Source: an uncultured Phascolarctobacterium sp. (GTDB taxonomy: Bacteria; Bacillota; Negativicutes; Acidaminococcales; Acidaminococcaceae). From it: a stretch of DNA of 64,000 bases. Each line of letters begins with the position of its first letter. The first letter of the stretch is position 1. Below the pieces are notes generated by a model that saw only the letters and a list, made by a program, of their open reading frames with translations, had not been told where the DNA came from and did no database searches. Positions 44,344 to 53,269 of the stretch are shown piece by piece. Location: NCBI GenBank assembly GCA_900551745.1, contig URXA01000004.1:24055-88054 (forward strand). Reading direction: 5' to 3'. Position numbers and translations under genes: made by a program.

Positions 44344-46161
44344 TTAAAATGTACGTTCATAAGTAAGCATCCAGTTACGTTCTTCTAATAGGGCTCCTGA
44401 TGTACCGCTGGATGAACCTGTTCTGATATCATCTCGATTGAGTAAATTGTAAATTGTTAATTTTAGAACGTCTTTATCTGTAAGTTTATGAGAGACGTTC
44501 ATATTAATGTCCAACATTGGTTTTGTACCGTTTACACGGCCAGTCATATAGTTGGCAAAAATATTAGCAGAATTTTTATCAAGTTGATAACCAATGCCTG
44601 CATTTAGTCCAAATTTAAAGTCAGTACGTTCCCATTCACTACTGGTGATTGTTTTCTGTTGTGGATTTGCGTATGACATTCCTAAATTGTAGCTAAATTT
44701 TTTACTAAGTGCTTTTTCATAGCTTAATTCCACACCGGTGTTGCGATATTTTTCTGCATTTTTATAGATGTTTAAACCACTGGTAGAATCTTTAGCTCTA
44801 TATATTCTGTCATCTATATCCATATGAAAAATATTTAATTTTAACAAATCATTATCGGTAATTTTCTTTTTCCAACCTAGTTCATAATTCCAACCACTTT
44901 CTGCTTTTAAGTCAGGATTCATTAGTTGAGTTGCAGTGCCCCATTGTTCGTTGATATTAGGCGCACGCATTGATTTGTTAATATTCAAATAAATATTTTC
45001 ATTTTCTCCGATGTTTTGCAAAAGTTGAAACTGGGGACAGAATTTACTTCCTGATTCTTCTACATACGCTTCACGAGCGCCTAAAAACATTTTCGTCTTA
45101 GCGCCTATTTGTGTTTCTGTCATAAAAAATACGGCTCCGCTATCACGTTTTGCGCTATCAGTACCAACAGTATTTTTAGTATTTTCATTTTCGTAATTAG
45201 CGCCAGCAGTTATCCCTACTTTACCAATCAACCATTTATTTTGAATATCAGCACCTATATTGTGTCCCTTCTGGTGCGTTGTCGTATTATATTTCCAGTC
45301 TCTACTGCGCATATACACAGCTGCTGACATGTCATTATTGCTATAGCGCATCTGTCCAAAGTGATATTGGATATCGCTGTGAAACCCCGGTGCATATTGA
45401 CCATTATTTATTCTGGAACAGTCTGATATTTTTTTGCTATACATATATTGCAACAGTAAGTTGTCAGTTATATTATATTGCAAATTTAAACTGTCTTTTT
45501 CAAGATTGTCACCCATATAAAAGCTTGTCGGACTCGATTGATAAACTTTTCCGCGGCCTTTTGATTGTTGCCTGCTATAGCTGACTTGCAATTTATCTGT
45601 AGCGACATTGACTGCCCCTTTAAATTTATTTTTATCTCCCCAACCTATCAAAACTTTGTTTGTTCCTTGTTTTTTATTGGTGATGATATTTATTACGCCA
45701 GCACTGGCATTAGATCCATATAATACTGCCGAGCCGCCTTTTACTACTTCTATTCTGTCAATAATATCAGTAGAAATAGATTCAAGGTCGTAGTTTCCGT
45801 CTTGATTGAGAGGAATGCCATTTACCAATATCGCAACGTTATCTTTAGATACGCCTCTAAATCCAACGTATGTATTACCTGTTGGTGAAGCAGTTAGGGT
45901 AAATCCAGGAATATTGCGTACTACTTCCATAACGTTGTTAGCACCTAATTTTTCAATTTTTTTCTGATCGAAAATTTCGGTTGCAGCAGGAATTTCAAGG
46001 TCACGGGTTTCATAACGAGTAGCGGTAACTAACACTGGATCTAATTCAAAGCTTTCAATATTATTTCGTACATTGTCAGCAAACGCTGTGCCCCCCCACA
46101 AGACAGAACTCAGAATAACTACACTACTTAAAAGGTGATTTTTTAACATTCTTTTCATCAT
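44344..46161 (-). CDS. TonB-dependent outer-membrane receptor (cluster 2)
   Basis: A receptor of about 605 residues. The start ATGATG at 46161 follows AGGAG by nine bases; the longer open frame has no signal. The signal peptide ends SSVLWGGTAFADN and contains a G7 run. A TonB-box-like region (ELDPVLVTATRYE) leads to a plug with NVAILVNGIPLNQDG and GSNASAGVINIITNKK, and a barrel ending NWMLTYERTF. It is the first gene of the cluster 2 operon. The divergent MerR 2 gene and a dyad in the intergenic region suggest ligand-induced control. Confidence 0.92.
   Translation of the reverse strand: MMKRMLKNHLLSSVVILSSVLWGGTAFADNVRNNIESFELDPVLVTATRYETRDLEIPAATEIFDQKKIEKLGANNVMEVVRNIPGFTLTASPTGNTYVGFRGVSKDNVAILVNGIPLNQDGNYDLESISTDIIDRIEVVKGGSAVLYGSNASAGVINIITNKKQGTNKVLIGWGDKNKFKGAVNVATDKLQVSYSRQQSKGRGKVYQSSPTSFYMGDNLEKDSLNLQYNITDNLLLQYMYSKKISDCSRINNGQYAPGFHSDIQYHFGQMRYSNNDMSAAVYMRSRDWKYNTTTHQKGHNIGADIQNKWLIGKVGITAGANYENENTKNTVGTDSAKRDSGAVFFMTETQIGAKTKMFLGAREAYVEESGSKFCPQFQLLQNIGENENIYLNINKSMRAPNINEQWGTATQLMNPDLKAESGWNYELGWKKKITDNDLLKLNIFHMDIDDRIYRAKDSTSGLNIYKNAEKYRNTGVELSYEKALSKKFSYNLGMSYANPQQKTITSSEWERTDFKFGLNAGIGYQLDKNSANIFANYMTGRVNGTKPMLDINMNVSHKLTDKDVLKLTIYNLLNRDDIRTGSSSGTSGALLEERNWMLTYERTF
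46091..46097 (-). repeat. G7 homopolymer (coding strand) in a signal peptide, in frame
   Basis: Seven C on the plus strand, coding Trp-Gly-Gly-Thr near the signal-peptide cleavage site. The same place holds G7 in the cluster 3 receptor and an interrupted GGAGGGG in the receptor at 47400-49298. Confidence 0.85.
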
Positions 46162-46203
46162 CAGCTCTAACTCCTTGCTATTTAATGTATAATACAGTAA
46201 AAT

Positions 46204-46222
46204 CATATTAGTCACTAATATG
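46204..46222. promoter_or_regulatory. Dyad, probable MerR 2 operator
   Basis: CATATTAG, TCA, CTAATATG: perfect 8-bp arms with a 3-bp centre, the geometry of the MerR 1 operator. It lies between the divergent receptor and MerR 2 genes. Clear -35/-10 elements at 19-bp spacing are not visible for the receptor. For MerR 2, TTACTC (46272-46277), 16 bp and TATAAT (46294-46299) form a plausible promoter. Confidence 0.6.
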
Positions 46223-46322
46223 CATATTTTTTCTTTTTTGATATTTTGTTCAAATAGTTATAATTACTGTATTACTCTTTAAATGATAAAGTATATAATG
46301 CTTATAGTGTCAAGGTGATTTT

Positions 46323-47177
46323 ATGAAAAACACGGTAAAAGATTATTTCACTCCTGGAGAACTTGCTAAGCTTACTGGTATTTCTAAGCAAATCCTTCTC
46401 TATTATGATAAAAATAATATTTTCTCACCAAGCTTTGTTGACGATAATGGATATCGTTATTATTCGTTATCGCAATATTTCTCTTTGGAAATATTGATAA
46501 CAATGCGTAAATTAGACATACCATTGCAAGATATTATGTTCTATCTTAAAAATAAAAATCTTCATGATTTGAAAAAAATATATACTTTAAAATTACATGA
46601 ATATCAAGATAAAATAAAACAGCTACAGCAGTACGAATCTGCTTTAGCCAAACGATTGATGCGATTAGAAAAAATAGAAAGTATCCGGCTCAATCAGATA
46701 ATGTTATCGGAACAAAGTGAAGAACTATATTATAGAAGTGCCGATATCCCATTATCAATAACCCCCAAAAAACGTATTTTAAAAATTGCTGAATATATGC
46801 TTCCCCACTTAAGGTCTAAACTATTAGAGGATTGTGTCATTGGCTTTCAACTTAATAAAGACGAATTTATCCAATGTCAGAAATTATCCAAATATAATAT
46901 TTTTATACAAACTGTAGATATGAATACAAACAAAGATACAGATATTCTAAAAAAAGAAAGTGGTCTTTACCTTTCTCTATATTGCAATTGTCATTACGGT
47001 CTTATTGATGATGATATCAAATTAAACATTAAAAACTTCATTAACATCAATAAACTTAGTATTTGCAGCGATGTTTTTGTATTTCCTATTAGAAATTATT
47101 GGTCTGCTACAACAAATTCAGAAGAAATATCACAAATATGTATACAGGTAGAATATATGAAAGACAGTGTACAATAG
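46323..47177 (+). CDS. MerR-family regulator with GyrI/BmrR-like effector domain (MerR 2)
   Basis: A 284-residue paralogue of MerR 1 and MerR 3. The N-terminal winged helix has YFTPGELAKLTGISKQILLYY and NGYRYYSLSQYF. The C-terminal ligand domain has SGLYLSLYCNCHYG and SDVFVFPIRNYWS. It is much more AT-rich and Lys/Asn-rich than MerR 1. Divergent from the cluster 2 receptor operon, which it probably activates when its ligand is bound. The effector domain differs more among the three than the DNA-binding domain, so each may sense a different ligand. Confidence 0.88.
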   Translation: MKNTVKDYFTPGELAKLTGISKQILLYYDKNNIFSPSFVDDNGYRYYSLSQYFSLEILITMRKLDIPLQDIMFYLKNKNLHDLKKIYTLKLHEYQDKIKQLQQYESALAKRLMRLEKIESIRLNQIMLSEQSEELYYRSADIPLSITPKKRILKIAEYMLPHLRSKLLEDCVIGFQLNKDEFIQCQKLSKYNIFIQTVDMNTNKDTDILKKESGLYLSLYCNCHYGLIDDDIKLNIKNFININKLSICSDVFVFPIRNYWSATTNSEEISQICIQVEYMKDSVQ

Positions 47178-47192
47178 TTGTACACTGTCTTT
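47160..47192. terminator. Terminator of MerR 2
   Basis: A perfect 15-bp stem whose 3-nt loop is the TAG stop codon of MerR 2. The following 47193-47359 holds no recognisable feature. Confidence 0.85.
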
Positions 47193-47359
47193 ATTCAACT
47201 TTTAAGAAAACACTAAACAGCACTTTTTATTCTGCTACTTAGAGTTTTCTATTTTTATTGATTTTATAGCATCTAAAATTATATCATTTTTTTAATTTTT
47301 ACTATCTTTACTATCATATAATTAATTACTTTGGCATTTACACATCAATTGTCATTATA

Positions 47360-47397
47360 AAAGCAGCAGGCAGTGCTTGTGCACTGCCTGCTGCTTT
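47360..47397. terminator. Terminator of the stand-alone TonB receptor
   Basis: A perfect 17-bp stem (47360-47376 with 47381-47397, loop TTGT), two bases past the receptor stop. Confidence 0.88.
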
Positions 47398-47399
47398 TG

Positions 47400-49298
47400 T
47401 TAAAAGGTTCTGGTATAGGTTATTTTCCAGTTATATGGTAAATCAAGGTTGCCATATCTGTTGGAATAGTTATCCTTGTCAAGCAGGTTATTCATCGTCA
47501 GGGTTATGTTATCATTCTTAGTCAAATCATACGAGGTATTCCAGGTCAGTCGGCTTCTTGACGGTACGTCATGCCCGCCGTAATATTCACGGTCACCCAA
47601 ATATTTATAGGTAAGACCGCTTGTCAGCTTGCTGATAGAATAAAACACCGAAGCCGATGCATCTATCCTGCCGTCATCCTGCACCCATTTTGGATTGGCG
47701 GCTGAGGGATCTTTTACCTCGGGGTTGCCATAGCCAATCCCTAAGGAATAGCGCCATTTATCATTTACATTATGGGTAAATTCTGCTTCGATACCAGTGT
47801 TTCTAAAGTCGCCTTTGTTGATGGCGTACTGTTCACCGGTACCTGGGTCTTTATCACTCCAGCCTATTTTATTTTCAAAATCCATATGGAAGACTGCAAG
47901 CTTGATACTTTTGTTGTCGTAGATTTTTTTGATACCTGTTTCATAGGTCCAGCCTTCTTCAGGCTTTAATGTACCGGCAGCGGCTTTTTTGCCATAGTAC
48001 GAATCTACTGTTGGCATTTGGAAGGCTTTGCCGATGTTTATATACCACGAGGTAGTATCGTTTATTTTATATAGGGTTTGGAACTGCGGGTTCAGTATAT
48101 TTTCGCTTTTTACCGGGTCGTCGATTATTTCTCCGCGTAACCCCAGGGTAGCGCTGAATTTATCGCTGAACACGTTGTTATACGAAAGGTAGATGGCATT
48201 ACTGGTTCTATGAGCTTTATTGGCTTTGGTGACCAGATTTTCATAGTTTTCACGTCTTAGGCTATAGCCGGTTATGAGGGTGTTTTTACCCAGATTCCAA
48301 GTCTTTTGCACGTCGCCGATATAGCTTGATAAATCGGCTGATGAGCTTACAGGACCCGGTGTTGCTGCGGCAAAGTCGTAGCCTTCAGTACGGCGGTAGT
48401 TATAACCTACCAGGGCTTTGATGCCGTTATATTTGCCATTGTAGGTCAGTCCTGTAGTAATACGTTTATCGTCATAACGATAATTATATTTTTTATAGAC
48501 TGAGCCTACTTTTTTGGCATCATTATTACTGCCACGAGTAATATTGCCGTCCTGATAGATAAAAGTAAAACCGATCTCATCTGTCAGCGCGGCGGAGATC
48601 CCTGCTCTGTTTTTCTGCCCTTTGCCCACCCACCAGTCGGTAGACGAGCCTTCCGGATAAGCATTGCTGTGGGTAAGCTTGTTAGAATATTCTTTAGATG
48701 CGGTTACGATAAGTTTTTCGCCCGCATAGGTAACGCCGTAATCTTTATAATAGTTGCCTACAGTGCCTTTTACTTTGACCTGAGTTTTGCCTCCTGGACG
48801 TTTGGTGATGACGTTTACTACGCCGCCCATAGCTTCACTTCCATACAGGGTTCCGGCAGCACCTTTAATGATTTCTATTTGCTGCACCATATCTATGGGT
48901 ATACCGTCTAAGGAATTATAGTTTTTCAGGTTCATGGGGATACCGTCTACCATGACCAGGGTACCACGGTCGTAGCCGCGAATAACGGTACGGCCCGAAC
49001 TGAAACCAAAATCTTGACCGGCATCACCGTAACCGGTGCTTGTTAATCCTACTTGATGCTCTATTGCATCAAAAACGTTCTTATAGCCGGCTTCTTTAAT
49101 ATTTTGTTCGGTAATGATATTAGTAGTTGCCGGTGTGTCCAGGTCTCTGGTTTCTGTTCTTTGGGCAGTTACGATCATCGGATCGAGCGTAAAAGCCTGA
49201 TTTGGATCTTCAGCATATGCTGTAGTGCCCCTCCAGATGACAGTGGTAGTTAGAAGCGCCACTACCAGTGCACTTTTGCTCAAATTCTTTTTTAGCAT
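47400..49298 (-). CDS. TonB-dependent outer-membrane receptor, cobalamin-riboswitch controlled
   Basis: A receptor of about 632 residues with start ATG 49298 after GGAAG. The signal peptide ends TTVIWRGTTAYAEDP, where the G run of its relatives is interrupted (GGAGGGG), so this gene should not phase-vary. TonB-box region TLDPMIVTAQRTE, then a plug with DRGTLVMVDGIPMN and GSEAMGGVVNVITKRP, and a barrel ending NWKITYTRTF. It is a single-gene unit with its own promoter, riboswitch and terminator. By control it is the best candidate BtuB-like corrinoid receptor of the window. Confidence 0.92.
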   Translation of the reverse strand: MLKKNLSKSALVVALLTTTVIWRGTTAYAEDPNQAFTLDPMIVTAQRTETRDLDTPATTNIITEQNIKEAGYKNVFDAIEHQVGLTSTGYGDAGQDFGFSSGRTVIRGYDRGTLVMVDGIPMNLKNYNSLDGIPIDMVQQIEIIKGAAGTLYGSEAMGGVVNVITKRPGGKTQVKVKGTVGNYYKDYGVTYAGEKLIVTASKEYSNKLTHSNAYPEGSSTDWWVGKGQKNRAGISAALTDEIGFTFIYQDGNITRGSNNDAKKVGSVYKKYNYRYDDKRITTGLTYNGKYNGIKALVGYNYRRTEGYDFAAATPGPVSSSADLSSYIGDVQKTWNLGKNTLITGYSLRRENYENLVTKANKAHRTSNAIYLSYNNVFSDKFSATLGLRGEIIDDPVKSENILNPQFQTLYKINDTTSWYINIGKAFQMPTVDSYYGKKAAAGTLKPEEGWTYETGIKKIYDNKSIKLAVFHMDFENKIGWSDKDPGTGEQYAINKGDFRNTGIEAEFTHNVNDKWRYSLGIGYGNPEVKDPSAANPKWVQDDGRIDASASVFYSISKLTSGLTYKYLGDREYYGGHDVPSRSRLTWNTSYDLTKNDNITLTMNNLLDKDNYSNRYGNLDLPYNWKITYTRTF

Positions 49299-49472
49299 AC
49301 TCAACTTCCTTTCACTACATTTTTATTATTGAAATAAAGGCGTTTCCTGTACTCATTCTTTATGACCGCACATTATTTACCTTTACTTGCAATCCCCCAA
49401 AAATAAAAATACCTTCTGCGCTAAGGCAAAAGGTATTAAACAGCTTAATTAAAAATAAAAGAAGCCAACAAC

Positions 49473-49660
49473 ATTACCTAACTGTCTCACGCAGTAGTAA
49501 AGTAATTATCAGGCAGTTCTTCTGACTCAAGTTCATCATTCATCCAAGCCTTCCCAGACAAATACCAGTGGCATATTTTGGACGAACTCACTTTTACAGC
49601 GACGGGATCGTGCGGGCTTTGCACCCAGCTTCTCTATTAAGACCTGCGTCACCTGATAAT
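49473..49660 (-). promoter_or_regulatory. Cobalamin riboswitch before the stand-alone TonB receptor
   Basis: On the minus strand: closing stem ATTATCAGG with CCTGATAAT (49505-49513), CTTAATAGAGAAGCTGGGTG, the core CGATCCCGTCGCTGTAA, GCCACTGG, GGGAAGGC, and the box GAGTCAGAAGAACTGCC. A hairpin (49473-49507) with loop CTG-CGTGAGA-CAG follows. No strong terminator is seen before the gene, so control may be at translation. Confidence 0.95.
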
Positions 49661-49682
49661 ATCAATATGCATTTATTTTGCA

Positions 49683-49711
49683 AGTATACTACAAATAATT
49701 CTACAATGCAA
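49683..49711 (-). promoter_or_regulatory. Promoter of the stand-alone TonB receptor
   Basis: On the minus strand, -35 TTGCAT (49706-49711), a 17-bp spacer and -10 TATACT (49683-49688). Confidence 0.7.
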
Positions 49712-49770
49712 TCTTTTATTTATATTTATTATTTAATTTTCTTTGTTGGAAATTCTTTTATTGCATAAAA

Positions 49771-49802
49771 ATAACCCGCACAAGATATCTTGCGCGGGTT
49801 AT
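49771..49802. terminator. Terminator of the Skp-like gene
   Basis: A 15-bp stem with one mismatch (ATAACCCGC arm) and a short loop, 16 bases past the stop codon. Confidence 0.8.
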
Positions 49803-49818
49803 GAAAGTATTCCATATT

Positions 49819-50244
49819 TTATTTTAAAACTTCAGCGATTACATCCCCAGTCAAATCCTTCCCGCCATATAACATTGCGCTGCTGTCAACAACGCTGTTG
49901 ATACCGGCACGTTTGGCTACAGTTGCAATGGCTTTCTGAACTTTTTTCTGAATCGGTCCCATCAGATCTTGTTCACGTTTTGCCACCTGCTGCGAAAGTT
50001 TTTCACCCAAGGCCTGCTTGCCGCTGTCATCTAAAGAAGCTGCTTTACTTTCAAATTCCTGCTGCGCTTTTTGGCGTTCCAGATCAACGGCGCTCATGGT
50101 AGTTTTAATATCAGGATAGCTTTGGAATACTTGCTGAACGTTTACATACCCTACAACATTACCAGCTTCTGCTGCCGATACTGCACCGCAGATCCCCAAA
50201 GCCATGACAACCGTCAAAATAAAGGTCATAATTTGTTTTTTCAT
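49819..50244 (-). CDS. OmpH/Skp-family periplasmic chaperone
   Basis: A 141-residue protein with a signal peptide (about residues 1-25; CGAVSAAEA). The mature part begins NVVGYVNVQQVFQSYPDIK, the usual Skp start, followed by a long charged helical hairpin (residues 55-100) and a small strand domain (INSVVDSSAMLYG). Skp trimers hold unfolded outer-membrane barrels in the periplasm. This copy sits amid genes for very large barrel proteins and may help their assembly, but the gene is common and may simply be a neighbour. Preceded by AAGGAG. Confidence 0.9.
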   Translation of the reverse strand: MKKQIMTFILTVVMALGICGAVSAAEAGNVVGYVNVQQVFQSYPDIKTTMSAVDLERQKAQQEFESKAASLDDSGKQALGEKLSQQVAKREQDLMGPIQKKVQKAIATVAKRAGINSVVDSSAMLYGGKDLTGDVIAEVLK

Positions 50245-50287
50245 CGTTTACAACACTCCTTAATTTTTGTTTATAATAAATTTAATA

Positions 50288-50977
50288 CTACCGTTTTTCA
50301 TCCCGACAAGCTGTAATAAATCTAGCCGCAGCAATATCGGTTAACCCATAATCGGCAAATTTCAGCACCAGATCTCGTACCAGATGTTTTTGTTCTTCCA
50401 TACTGTGTGCTTTTATGTATCTGATGATCCGATTGTTTCTTTTCTTATACTCAAGGTAAAGTTCTATTCCTTTATCAAAAAGCTCATTACCGGTTATAAA
50501 CCGCTGCCGTTTGAGTAAAACTCTGCAATAGCATTTTTCGTAAATACCTAAAAGTACCGGCCATGTATCAAGAATGGCAACACTCCCATCCGCTTCCAGA
50601 AGATGAAATTTTATCCGGCCTGAATAGCCTGACTGTTCCAAAAACGCCAGTAAAGTTATTATATTTACTGTACAGAACATGTCATAGTCGAAATATAAAT
50701 ATAAAACAGGATAATCCTTCAAGCGGTTCTGCATAAAACTTCCTGGAGACTTTTGCAGATAGTCTTCTAACTCAACACCATAAGCTGCTGCCCTCAATCG
50801 ATAAAATTCATCTGTAAATATTTCGATATGGACTTCTCCTTCGCACATAGCTTCGTTGAAAGGAAGAATTTCTTCCTGAGGAAGCAGCTCTCGTAGTGAA
50901 TTTGCAGTCATTTCTCCGCTTGTAATATGCAGGATATTTTCAGTACAAACTGGTTTATTGTTCTGCATCTGTATCAT
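50288..50977 (-). CDS. DUF1835-like protein of unknown function
   Basis: A 229-residue soluble protein. ILHITSGEMTANSLRELLP near residue 16 followed by ILPFNEAMCEGEV resembles the N-terminal motif of DUF1835 proteins. The C-terminal half is basic and helical (YLEYKKRNNRIIRYIKAHS). No enzyme motif is seen. It precedes the Skp-like gene by 43 bp on the same strand. The assignment is by eye from the N-terminal motif only. Confidence 0.6.
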   Translation of the reverse strand: MIQMQNNKPVCTENILHITSGEMTANSLRELLPQEEILPFNEAMCEGEVHIEIFTDEFYRLRAAAYGVELEDYLQKSPGSFMQNRLKDYPVLYLYFDYDMFCTVNIITLLAFLEQSGYSGRIKFHLLEADGSVAILDTWPVLLGIYEKCYCRVLLKRQRFITGNELFDKGIELYLEYKKRNNRIIRYIKAHSMEEQKHLVRDLVLKFADYGLTDIAAARFITACRDEKR

Positions 50978-51093
50978 TTACCCGCACCTTAAATATTTTA
51001 TTATATTGCATCATTTTACGCACGTAGTCTATTATAAACTGTTTACAGCCGCCAGTCAATAATCATTGCTATTTATACTATTATGTTATTTAA

Positions 51094-51122
51094 TTGACAT
51101 TTCACCTGATTGGCAGTATTTT
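51094..51122 (+). promoter_or_regulatory. Probable promoter of the 260-residue unknown gene
   Basis: -35 TTGACA (51094-51099), a 17-bp spacer and a weak -10 TATTTT. A strong ribosome site AGAGGAGG lies just before ATG 51179. Confidence 0.55.
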
Positions 51123-51178
51123 ATAATTAGAAGTATCATAATTAAGGTTGCCTATTTTAAATTAGAGGAGGCTTATCT

Positions 51179-51961
51179 ATGTCTGATTTTGTCCATGATT
51201 CTATTTTTAAAGATGCATTTTTGAGGGCATCTCACCATTACATAGATGCTCTAGAACTGCCGGACATCCATACGAGGCGCTCTTCTGATACGCAGGAGCT
51301 CGCTGATTCGGCTGCTTGCATAAACAATAGAATGCTGCAGAGTTTTGCTGCTGATTTAACCGAACAGCAAAGAAGTGATGTTTTGAATTCAACTTTATTG
51401 GCGCAGCTGGCGGCAGACAAAGCTTATCCTAAAGATGCAGCTGGCCGTTATGACGTTAAAGGCTGGTACAGTAAATTTTCAGAAGTACTGCTTAATTTAG
51501 GCTGGGTAAGCCAAAACACTGCTTTCTGGCAATATAAAATACACGGGGAAAGTTTTACAGCTGACAAGGCTATCTTGGAAATCATCAACGGCTTACTGCA
51601 AAACAACGCCCTGCTTTTAGCGCAAGCTACTATTAACGCTTTAAAAAATTTGCCTGAAAATGATTCTAAACTTACTCTGTTTAAATTCAATACCTGTTCT
51701 GATCAAATGGGTAATATCAGCCTTGGAGTCTGTACTCAAAAAAACGGCTTGATTGAATATAATTTTGCTGCACTTTACTTGGAAACAAAAAAGAACTTTA
51801 AACAGATTTTATTCATTGATTTTTCAACGTCTGATTTCAAGTTGTTTGCCGGTACTAATACCATAACTCTTAATCCAGATGTTTACAGTATCGTGCGCGA
51901 GCAGGTAGTACAAAAATTACAGGACAGAGTCAATTCTTATCTGGTGGGTCTGGACATTTAA
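51179..51961 (+). CDS. Unknown 260-residue protein
   Basis: I do not recognise the family. It has no signal peptide and no membrane segment. The first half is helical (DIHTRRSSDTQELADSAA, WYSKFSEVLLNLGWV). The second half has strands (LTLFKFNTCSDQMGNISLGV, KQILFIDFSTSDFKLFAG) and a helical end (REQVVQKLQDRVNSYL). It is one of the few plus-strand genes in the island that is not a regulator, a single-gene unit with its own promoter and terminator between the Skp/DUF1835 pair and cluster 3. It could be a cargo or stress gene. Confidence 0.75.
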   Translation: MSDFVHDSIFKDAFLRASHHYIDALELPDIHTRRSSDTQELADSAACINNRMLQSFAADLTEQQRSDVLNSTLLAQLAADKAYPKDAAGRYDVKGWYSKFSEVLLNLGWVSQNTAFWQYKIHGESFTADKAILEIINGLLQNNALLLAQATINALKNLPENDSKLTLFKFNTCSDQMGNISLGVCTQKNGLIEYNFAALYLETKKNFKQILFIDFSTSDFKLFAGTNTITLNPDVYSIVREQVVQKLQDRVNSYLVGLDI

Positions 51962-51990
51962 AAACTGGGTACAACATTGTACCCAGTTTT
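51961..51990. terminator. Bidirectional terminator between the unknown gene and cluster 3
   Basis: A perfect 14-bp stem (AAAACTGGGTACAA with its complement), serving both convergent transcripts. Confidence 0.88.
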
Positions 51991-51991
51991 A

Positions 51992-53269
51992 TTATTGATT
52001 TTGATATTTTATGTATTCCAAGGTATTAAGTTGTTCCTTAAACATATACATAAAATTTTGCCAGCCTCTGATTCCAGCAAAGAATATATTTTTTGACTTT
52101 ATTTTACTCGATGGCATGGAAAAATTTAAATATATTGTTCTGTCCAAATCTCCCAAACCTATTCTTTCACGTTCTGTACCGAGCAGTAATTGATAATTAT
52201 CAGCTTTTAATTTGTCGATAGAAATATTTTCATTCCATATATGGTAGTTTCTTTTTTCATCAATTATTTCACTTTCATCGGTCTTTATATAATATTCTTG
52301 AGCTGAAATAATATCATATCCACTATTTTCTATAGCCTGACGTAAGCTATCAGCGATAGAATATGGAGTTGTCATGATTATACGCTGCAAACTATAATCT
52401 AAAAAATTATGTTTTAATAAAAAACATTCATCAAAAATATCCTTTTCTGCTAAGGATATTTCATTTTTTAGTTCTTCTAACTGCGGCGGCCAATCAATAG
52501 CTTCACCAATATGCTGTAACCATTGAAGTGTATTATTAAATCCATATGGCCAGGTAAGCAGCAGATATTTTTGCCCCAATTCCATTTCTAAATATGAAGC
52601 AATTTCATGTCCAAGTTCTGGAATAAGAACAACATTTAGCGCAGCTTCCGGTAATCTTTTAATATCAGCTAGTTCTAATCCATCACTACCCAAAGAGACA
52701 CCTATGTCATAACCAGCTAACAGCAATATTCTTTTTATCTCTTCAAGATCGCCCCGCCAATGAGGCATGCAAGTACAAATTCCAAGAAGATTAACCTTGT
52801 TATTTTTTTGAGTTGTTTTTTTTAAATTAGTTTGTTTAAGAAGCTCAAGCATCGCTTGCTGATAACCATGCGTAAAGCTGCCTGTAAGTCCACCCGCTTC
52901 AATACTTAGAACTGGGCAGTCCACTTTATTTTTTTTACATATCCCCAAAATATCGTCACCAATCAAACTCATTGAACAGCTGGTCAAAATTGCCAGGAGC
53001 TTTGGCATTCTATTTGCTATGGCTTCAACAATACTGGCTGATAAAGATTCTTCTATCCCATAAAGAATATCTTTTTGTCTCGCTTCAGAACAAAATAGCC
53101 TTTCCTGATAATCTTTGACAGCATTCATTAACTCGCGTTCACCAATTACTGCACACCAGCGTGGACTGTTAAAAATAACTTGTATGCCTTTAATGCTTAA
53201 TAAAGCAGCAGCTGCTCCAATCATTTGACAATATCCTGTGCAAGGGCGCATATTTCCCAATCTATTCAT
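51992..53269 (-). CDS. Nitrogenase component 1-like protein, K-type (cluster 3)
   Basis: A 425-residue protein, the same length as the cluster 2 K-type. Cluster-ligand candidates: C10 and C14 (RPCTGYCQMIGAAA), C39 (NSPRWCAVIGERE), and the Cys of LTSCSMSLIGDD near residue 98. It shares with cluster 2 the run of PRWCAV followed by ERLFCSE near residue 60. It overlaps the D-like gene by 8 bp and ends the operon. No NifH-like gene follows, so its electron donor must be encoded elsewhere, for instance at 39994-40806 or 6539-7309. Confidence 0.85.
   Translation of the reverse strand: MNRLGNMRPCTGYCQMIGAAAALLSIKGIQVIFNSPRWCAVIGERELMNAVKDYQERLFCSEARQKDILYGIEESLSASIVEAIANRMPKLLAILTSCSMSLIGDDILGICKKNKVDCPVLSIEAGGLTGSFTHGYQQAMLELLKQTNLKKTTQKNNKVNLLGICTCMPHWRGDLEEIKRILLLAGYDIGVSLGSDGLELADIKRLPEAALNVVLIPELGHEIASYLEMELGQKYLLLTWPYGFNNTLQWLQHIGEAIDWPPQLEELKNEISLAEKDIFDECFLLKHNFLDYSLQRIIMTTPYSIADSLRQAIENSGYDIISAQEYYIKTDESEIIDEKRNYHIWNENISIDKLKADNYQLLLGTERERIGLGDLDRTIYLNFSMPSSKIKSKNIFFAGIRGWQNFMYMFKEQLNTLEYIKYQNQ

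Noticed and set aside
46189..46230. A MerR-type 19-bp-spacer promoter for the cluster 2 receptor
   Set aside because: The dyad is perfect but hexamers at the required distances match poorly; only the dyad is claimed.
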